NCBI GenBank assembly: GCA_016200765.1
Contig: JACQEC010000060.1
Span: 1-17,049 of the forward strand
DNA length: 17,049 bases
Reading direction: 5' to 3'
Origin: Chloroflexota bacterium
Lineage (GTDB): Bacteria > Chloroflexota > Anaerolineae > JACRMK01
How positions within the stretch are numbered: position 1 is the first letter of the stretch; the number at the start of each line of letters is the position of its first letter. The translations under genes were made by a program, and so were the position numbers. Positions 13,526 to 17,049 of the stretch are shown in pieces. The notes under the pieces were generated by a model that was given only the letters and a program-made list of their open reading frames with translations, was not told where the DNA came from and searched no databases.

Positions 13526-14283
13526 AAGTTGTTAGCTTCTCGATTTTCAAGGGTGGGACCGGCAAGACCACCTCGACCGTCAATACGGCGGCGGCGCTCG
13601 TTCACAAAGGCCAGCGGGTCCTGCTGGTCGACCTCGACCAACAAGCTTCGGCCACACGGTATGTAGACCTCGATCCGGAACAATCCCCCAACCTGTACGA
13701 CGTCTTCCTGGGCACGAAACCTGCGGCACTCGCCATCCGTAAAGCCAATTGCGGGGTGCACGTGCTGACCTCGCACGTGCTGATGGCGGCCATTGAGGAA
13801 GCCTTGGAGCCAGGAGATGAACTGAAGCTATCGCACCTGCTCACGCCCCTCAAGCCCAGCTACGACTTTATCCTGATCGACAACCCGCCCGGCAAGGCGA
13901 TGCTTGCGTTCAATGGACTCGCGGCGGCTGACCTGATTATCATCCCCGCTTCCGCCGAACGGATGGCGGTCGATGGGGTGGCCGACCTGATCAACCACGT
14001 GCAGAAGATCATGTGGAACAAGTTTGCGCTGACCCACCAGGAGCTGCGCATCCTGTTCACGATGTACCGGGCGACCACCTCGCATTCCCCCGCCATCGTC
14101 GCCAATGCGCAGAAGATCTGGCGCGATAACGTGCTGAACGTCAAGATCCCCCACGCTATTATCTTCTCTAAATCGTACGATGCGAAGCAGCCGATCGGCG
14201 CCCTCGCGCCGAAGCATCAAGGGGCCATCGCCTACGAGGTGTTAGCCGATTGGTTGATTGACTATGAAAAGACCGCGCGTTAG
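13522..14283 (+). CDS. parA: ParA/Soj-family partition ATPase
   Basis: A 253-residue deviant-Walker ATPase. K10-GGTGK15-TT is the ParA-type P loop with the extra signature lysine, LLVDLDQQASAT near 35-46 is motif A', and FILIDNPPGKA with D120 is Walker B. It has no N-terminal DNA-binding domain, so it is a class Ib-like small ParA, which usually partners with a ribbon-helix-helix centromere-binding protein. That partner is probably the next gene, which overlaps this one by 20 bases. ParA would bind non-specific DNA and segregate plasmid or element copies. Overlap with the HTH gene upstream argues for one operon. ParA relatives with unknown roles also occur in integrative elements, so partition of a free plasmid is inference. 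Confidence 0.9.
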   Translation: MKVVSFSIFKGGTGKTTSTVNTAAALVHKGQRVLLVDLDQQASATRYVDLDPEQSPNLYDVFLGTKPAALAIRKANCGVHVLTSHVLMAAIEEALEPGDELKLSHLLTPLKPSYDFILIDNPPGKAMLAFNGLAAADLIIIPASAERMAVDGVADLINHVQKIMWNKFALTHQELRILFTMYRATTSHSPAIVANAQKIWRDNVLNVKIPHAIIFSKSYDAKQPIGALAPKHQGAIAYEVLADWLIDYEKTAR

Positions 14284-14644
14284 CGATTTTGATCCGCAGG
14301 CCACGCCACCGCTGAGTTCGCCGATGGATGACCTGCCCGCGATCGAAACTCCGAAAACGGAGACCCCGGATCGCTCAGGGGTCTCTGCTGTTATCCCCAT
14401 ACAACCCATCGGGGTATCTGTCGCGAATGAAACACCGTTCGTTTCAACCAACGAACCCGCCAACGCACGAACGAAGGAACGAAGGAAGATTCGCCACACC
14501 TTTGACATTCTGGCCGATCAACTCTTGTCGTTACGAGAAATCGCCATTGCGCGCGAAAAGACCTTTGGCCAGCGGGTACTGTTAGGCGAGTTGATGCAGG
14601 AGGCACTCGACCTATTTATCGCAAGGGAGCGAAACAAGGAATAA
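14264..14644 (+). CDS. Ribbon-helix-helix candidate partner of ParA (ParB/centromere-binding type)
   Basis: A 126-residue protein from ATG 14264, starting inside parA; a TTG at 14258 would add two residues. Residues 1-70 are Pro/Thr/Ser-rich and look disordered (TPPLSSPMDDLPAIETPKTETP), like the flexible tails that stimulate ParA. The C-terminal part RRKIRHTFDILADQLLSLREIAIAREKTFGQRVLLGELMQEALDLFIA reads as a strand, helix, and second helix in ribbon-helix-helix style. Position right after a small ParA supports a centromere-binding role. Its 3' coding sequence carries tandem GAACGAAG repeats and the sequence just after the stop has CGAACG repeats, possible binding sites. Family assignment is by pattern and context, not by a specific motif. 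Confidence 0.62.
   Translation: MKRPRVSDFDPQATPPLSSPMDDLPAIETPKTETPDRSGVSAVIPIQPIGVSVANETPFVSTNEPANARTKERRKIRHTFDILADQLLSLREIAIAREKTFGQRVLLGELMQEALDLFIARERNKE
14360..14385. repeat. 8-bp inverted repeat inside the RHH gene
   Basis: GAGACCCC (14360-14367) and GGGGTCTC (14378-14385) pair perfectly around a ten-base loop within the disordered-tail coding region. A G-T wobble extends it by one pair. It could affect mRNA structure or mark a past templated mutation. Confidence 0.55.
14468..14484. repeat. Tandem GAACGAAG repeats in the RHH gene
   Basis: Two perfect adjacent copies of GAACGAAG (14469-14476 and 14477-14484) begin with a CGAACG (14468-14473). They resemble the CGAACG cluster at 14646-14663 and could be binding sites for the RHH protein. 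Confidence 0.5.
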
Positions 14645-14645
14645 A

Positions 14646-14663
14646 CGAACGTTCGAACGAACG
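14646..14663. repeat. CGAACG cluster between the RHH and replication-type genes
   Basis: CGAACG occurs at 14646-14651, 14654-14659 and 14658-14663, with CGTTCG (its inverse) at 14650-14655. The cluster fills most of the 25-base gap before the next gene, as an operator or iteron array would. Confidence 0.55.
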
Positions 14664-14669
14664 ACCACC

Positions 14670-15187
14670 ATGAAACCGATCGGGAGCATCGTCAGACAGC
14701 GGGTCGAGCGCATCCTCATCGAAAACGAGATGCTGCGGGCTGGGTTCGCAGCCTTGCCATACGTGGTTCTGCGGGATACGCGGCTGTCCATCGGCGCGCG
14801 GTTAACCTATGCCGTGCTCCTGTCCTATGCGTGGCAGGAGGCATCTACCTTTGTGGGGCAGCGGCAGATGGCGCGCGACATGGGGCTCAGCGAACGGCAG
14901 CTCCAGCGCTATTTGTATGAACTGCGAGACAGGCAGTACATTGAGATTTCACGGGCGGATCGGCGGTTCAACAACACCTACCTGATCAAAGATGTCAAGA
15001 CCAAGCTCAAGGCCAAGCGTCGTGCCGGAGGCGACAGCGGTGTCGTATCGGAGACGACAGCGGTGTCCGCTCTGATACGACGCGCGCGTCCGCTCCTACG
15101 ATAGTAATAGACTCAGCAACTGAGACCCATCCCATAGACTCAGGCGGAAGCGATTTTGAAAATGGGGAGCAGAGCAAAATGGCTTGA
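14670..15187 (+). pseudogene. Replication-type winged-helix (HTH) protein, frameshifted near its 3' end
   Basis: From ATG 14670 the first 115 residues form an HTH_36-like protein: GFAALPYVVLRDTRLSIGARLTYAVLLSYAWQEASTFVGQRQMARDMGLSERQLQRYLYELRDRQYIEISRADRRFNNTYLIK. Such domains are found in plasmid and phage replication initiators and element regulators. In the written frame it ends at 15104 with an Arg-rich tail. The frame ending at TGA 15187 reads DDSGVRSDTTRASAPTIVIDSATETHPIDSGGSDFENGEQSKMA, a Ser/Thr/Asp tail more typical of this group. The first copy of a 23-bp repeat encodes GDSGVVSETT in one frame, and the second encodes DDSGVRSDTT in the other. One base appears lost near 15055-15060. 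The corrected product would be about 172 residues. If the short frame is real, the protein would still keep its HTH. Confidence 0.65.
15032..15077. repeat. 23-bp tandem repeat in the replication-type gene
   Basis: Two copies begin CGACAGCGGTGTC (15032-15044 and 15055-15067). The period of 23 bases is not a multiple of three, so the copies are read in different frames. GTCGTATC (15042-15049) and GATACGAC (15074-15081) also make an inverted repeat across the second copy. Confidence 0.7.
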
Positions 15188-15240
15188 GACGATAAGGCTC
15201 TCGGCGGTGATTGAACAGGCAGGGTGTTTGAGTAGCCTAG

Positions 15241-15582
15241 TTGTTCAGTGGGGATGGTGCGCCCGTGTCTCCACAACGGCACGGGGCCGGGGAGCGCCAG
15301 CCAACGCCTCCACGTGAGCCCCAAAGGAAGCGGCGCCCATACGGTGACGCGCGATCAGCCCGGCTGTACCGGATTTTACGCCATCTCTCAAGCTGGCTGT
15401 TTCTCGACCGATCGTCAGGCGTCCTCCATGCGGTTGTCAGGCCGCCGCGCCCCCGACTGACCCTCAACGATTGGACCGATGACCCATTGAAGGATGCAGG
15501 CTTGAGCGGGGGGCACCCCGGCCTCCGCCTGCGGGGGACCGCCACAGCGGTGGCTTCATTCTATTGGCAGGCGCTGGGGTGA
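15241..15582 (+). CDS. Hypothetical protein, no recognised family
   Basis: An open frame of 113 codons from TTG 15241 (a GTG at 15265 is an alternative); neither has a good ribosome-binding site. The first third is Pro/Arg/Gln-rich. The middle (RLYRILRHLSSWLFLD, VLHAVVR, RLTLNDWTDDPLKDAG) has amphipathic helices and a strand and looks more like a protein than the surrounding frames do. I recognise no motif. It lies about 50 bases after the replication-type gene and could be an accessory gene of the same element or a fragment. Confidence 0.3.
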   Translation: MFSGDGAPVSPQRHGAGERQPTPPREPQRKRRPYGDARSARLYRILRHLSSWLFLDRSSGVLHAVVRPPRPRLTLNDWTDDPLKDAGLSGGHPGLRLRGTATAVASFYWQALG

Positions 15583-16028
15583 GCGCCGCGGTGGGCGCCT
15601 GTAGCGATGGGCAGTGCACGACATGGACAATACATGCCCCGCGCCTGCGGCCAAGCCGCGCCCGGTGCGTGCATCGCGTCCACCGCTGAGCCGATCGGCT
15701 TGGGCGCACGGACACGGAAGTGCATTGGGCCCGTTGTAACCCGCTGTGCCGTCTGCCCTCATCCTTCCATGACAGCTCGAGCGCCTGAGCGCACAAGCGT
15801 TGGACCGGATCGCACAGGGCCTGGTCCTACCCATCGCCCGGAGCGCCTTTCAGCCACGAAGACAACGTGGGAAGGGGAGCAATGTTTCGCCCGGGGCTGA
15901 GAGCGCCTGATCTACCGCACGCCGAACCCCCGTTGTCCGCTACCGATCCGCGCTGCCCGCCTCCCTCTTCATCCTATCTTCCCATTGCATGAGTCGCCTA
16001 TCACCCGCCGGCGATACCGGAGGAGAGA
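15583..16028. other. Gene-poor stretch with possible gene debris
   Basis: No intact gene is visible. One short segment in the plus strand (15773-15910, QLERLSAQALDRIAQGLVLPIARSAF..) reads like protein but begins right after a stop and lacks a start, so it may be a remnant. Small GC-rich hairpins occur, for example GGCGCT/AGCGCC near 15570-15587. I find no RNA gene here. Confidence 0.35.
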
Positions 16029-16202
16029 ATGGCAAGCCATCGGGTCGATCACACCGCCGCGTATGTCAGCGCGCTCATCGCAGACCGAGATGGATGCTCG
16101 CTGGCCATCGGTATTTGGAACGGCAGTGACCCAGGAAGACTACCTGGCACACGCTCATCAGATCCTTGCTCGATGCTGACTGGGTCCGACGTCAGTTATT
16201 GA
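16029..16202 (+). CDS. Small hypothetical protein, possibly frameshifted
   Basis: An ATG at 16029 is preceded by GGAGGAGAG with about five-base spacing, the best ribosome-binding site in this part of the window. The 57-residue frame starts MASHRVDHTAAYVSALIADRDGCSLAIGIWNGSD, which reads like a protein, then turns into Arg/Gly/Ser-rich noise. In the next frame, from about 16130 to the TGA at 16179, the translation is VTQEDYLAHAHQILARC, an amphipathic helix. The two pieces may be one gene of about 50 codons split by a one-base change. The stop overlaps the 3' end of the convergent surface-protein gene by 11 bases. No family recognised. Confidence 0.35.
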   Translation: MASHRVDHTAAYVSALIADRDGCSLAIGIWNGSDPGRLPGTRSSDPCSMLTGSDVSY

Positions 16203-16878
16203 TCGGGATCCTCCATTTGGCTTGGTTGAAGTGATAGAGGTCATTGACGGTGATAATGACGTACTGAACTGTCCGGTCGGTTAACGGGCCGAAGTAGCCC
16301 ACGTTCCAGCCACTGTACCCGGGTGGTGCATAACGCTCGCCCGGTGCGATACTCGCCGTGTAGACATTCTCATGCGTAGGACAGTTATTGGACGCATTTA
16401 GCCCCACCAATGCCCATGCCCTGCCGGCGTTGTCCTGGAGGCCGAACTGACTCGAACGGATCGACACCTGAATAGTGGATGCTGATAGGTTCTCCAAATA
16501 GAACTTCACGCCAAGACTACAATTCACACTGTCATTGAAAAGCACGCTGGCCAAGGTGAGAAGCACACTATCTGTCCGCCAACTTTGCCCAACTTCCAGC
16601 AGGGTTGCGGGCGCGGTGTTAAGCACGCGCGTGGGCGTTGGTAGCAGGGTCGGAGTAGGTGGCGTTGTGGGGGTCGCTGTCAACGCTGGGGCAAGTGTGG
16701 GGGTGGCTGACATCTGAACCATCGGGGACGGCATGATGGCGCCGGGCGGTTGGGTCACGACGATCACGATGGGTGTCGCCGCTGCGGGCCCCGCAGGTGC
16801 AACAGGCGCAGCGGCCCTTCCCCCTACGATGAAGCCAACCAAGGCGCCGACAGCGACGAGCAGAAGGACGCTCAGCAC
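16192..16878 (-). CDS. Membrane-anchored extracellular protein with Thr/Pro linker (DUF4352-like)
   Basis: The visible frame gives 228 residues from a GTG at 16878. It begins with a hydrophobic helix (LSVLLLVAVGALVGFIVGG), then an Ala/Pro stretch. A Thr/Pro linker (PTLAPALTATPTTPPTPTLLPTPT) follows, of the kind common in Chloroflexota surface proteins. The C-terminal domain (about 95-228) is beta-rich: VGQSWRTDSVLLTLASV, CSLGVKFYLENLSASTIQVSIRSSQFGLQDNAGR, ASIAPGERY and a paired Cys. This is close to the telokin-like DUF4352 domain; that assignment is tentative. The same frame stays open upstream to the window edge, with NLGLSRRLILIIAV before the GTG, supplying the basic residues a membrane anchor normally has. 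No ATG, GTG or TTG lies in that part, so the true start may be beyond the window or displaced by a frameshift. Confidence 0.65.
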   Translation of the reverse strand: MLSVLLLVAVGALVGFIVGGRAAAPVAPAGPAAATPIVIVVTQPPGAIMPSPMVQMSATPTLAPALTATPTTPPTPTLLPTPTRVLNTAPATLLEVGQSWRTDSVLLTLASVLFNDSVNCSLGVKFYLENLSASTIQVSIRSSQFGLQDNAGRAWALVGLNASNNCPTHENVYTASIAPGERYAPPGYSGWNVGYFGPLTDRTVQYVIITVNDLYHFNQAKWRIPINN

Positions 16879-16912
16879 CGCGATGATCAGGATCAGGCGA
16901 CGGCTAAGTCCT

Positions 16913-16930
16913 AAATTTCGCGCGAAATTT
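16913..16930. repeat. Perfect 18-bp palindrome (operator-like)
   Basis: AAATTTCGCGCGAAATTT is its own reverse complement. It lies 35 bases upstream of the candidate GTG start of the surface protein. A near copy sits at 16970-16982. Confidence 0.55.
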
Positions 16931-16969
16931 GCGGTATCGACTGTCGAAAAATCAGGAGTGCATCGGCCG

Positions 16970-16982
16970 AATTTCGCGCGAA
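16970..16982. repeat. Second partial copy of the palindromic element
   Basis: AATTTCGCGCGAA repeats the core of the upstream palindrome in the same orientation, 56 bases away, a spacing of roughly five helical turns. Two such sites fit a dimeric repressor, but chance cannot be ruled out. Confidence 0.45.
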
Positions 16983-17049
16983 GAATTGGGCATGCACACC
17001 TGCGCTTTTGAAGCCTCCGGTACGATTGTGTTGTATCATTCGCACAGGA

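Noticed and set aside
15607..15900. A 97-codon plus-strand ORF and overlapping minus-strand ORFs
   Set aside because: Composition (Cys, Pro, Arg, Thr rich) and lack of hydrophobic pattern are typical of random frames in G+C-rich DNA.
1..17049. CRISPR array, insertion sequence or integrase
   Set aside because: No regularly spaced repeats and no transposase or recombinase motifs were seen; the accessory character of 10.4-16.2 kb rests on plasmid-type genes only.

Overview
The window looks like chromosomal DNA of an uncultured bacterium, most likely Chloroflexota. That assignment is inference, since there is no rRNA. It rests on moderately high G+C, a DUF951 protein, a DUF2007-like remnant, a stand-alone HerA-type ATPase, a lipid-type GT28/MGDG-synthase-like glycosyltransferase, a Thr/Pro-linker surface protein, and -10 boxes 6-7 nt before start codons (leaderless mRNAs).

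Bases 1-10,400 are an ordinary chromosomal block. In order: the 3' end of a membrane protein; DUF951; an MFS transporter joined by ATGA overlap to a glycosyltransferase broken by an internal deletion plus frameshift; a HerA/DUF87 ATPase; an NAD-dependent epimerase; then on the minus strand the tRNA m1A58 methyltransferase trmI, followed by a frameshifted DUF2007-like gene. A divergent promoter region separates trmI from tRNA-Arg(TCT). The last base of that tRNA is the first base of the alaX start codon. alaX, a fosmidomycin-resistance-type MFS gene and an MBL-fold hydrolase then run as one tight operon, closed by a hairpin.

Bases 10,400-16,200 look like a decaying integrated element. There is a minus-strand Phd/YefM antitoxin with a PIN toxin broken by a stop and a frameshift. 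Next is an AbiEii-type nucleotidyltransferase with an apparent WYL-like region and a C-terminal zinc finger, with no AbiEi partner beside it. Then comes an overlapping plasmid-type cassette: small HTH protein, ParA, ribbon-helix-helix candidate, and replication-type HTH protein. The last is frameshifted inside a 23-bp tandem repeat. About 1 kb of gene-poor DNA with protein-like fragments in shifting frames follows.

Bases 16,192-17,049 hold a minus-strand membrane-anchored surface protein with two copies of a palindromic element near its 5' end.

The most useful observations are the tRNA-Arg/alaX fusion, the leaderless promoter pattern, the three-part AbiEii protein, and the templated-looking palindrome in the PIN toxin. 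I do not see one clearly new complete system. The AbiEii protein and the ParA cassette are the best candidates.
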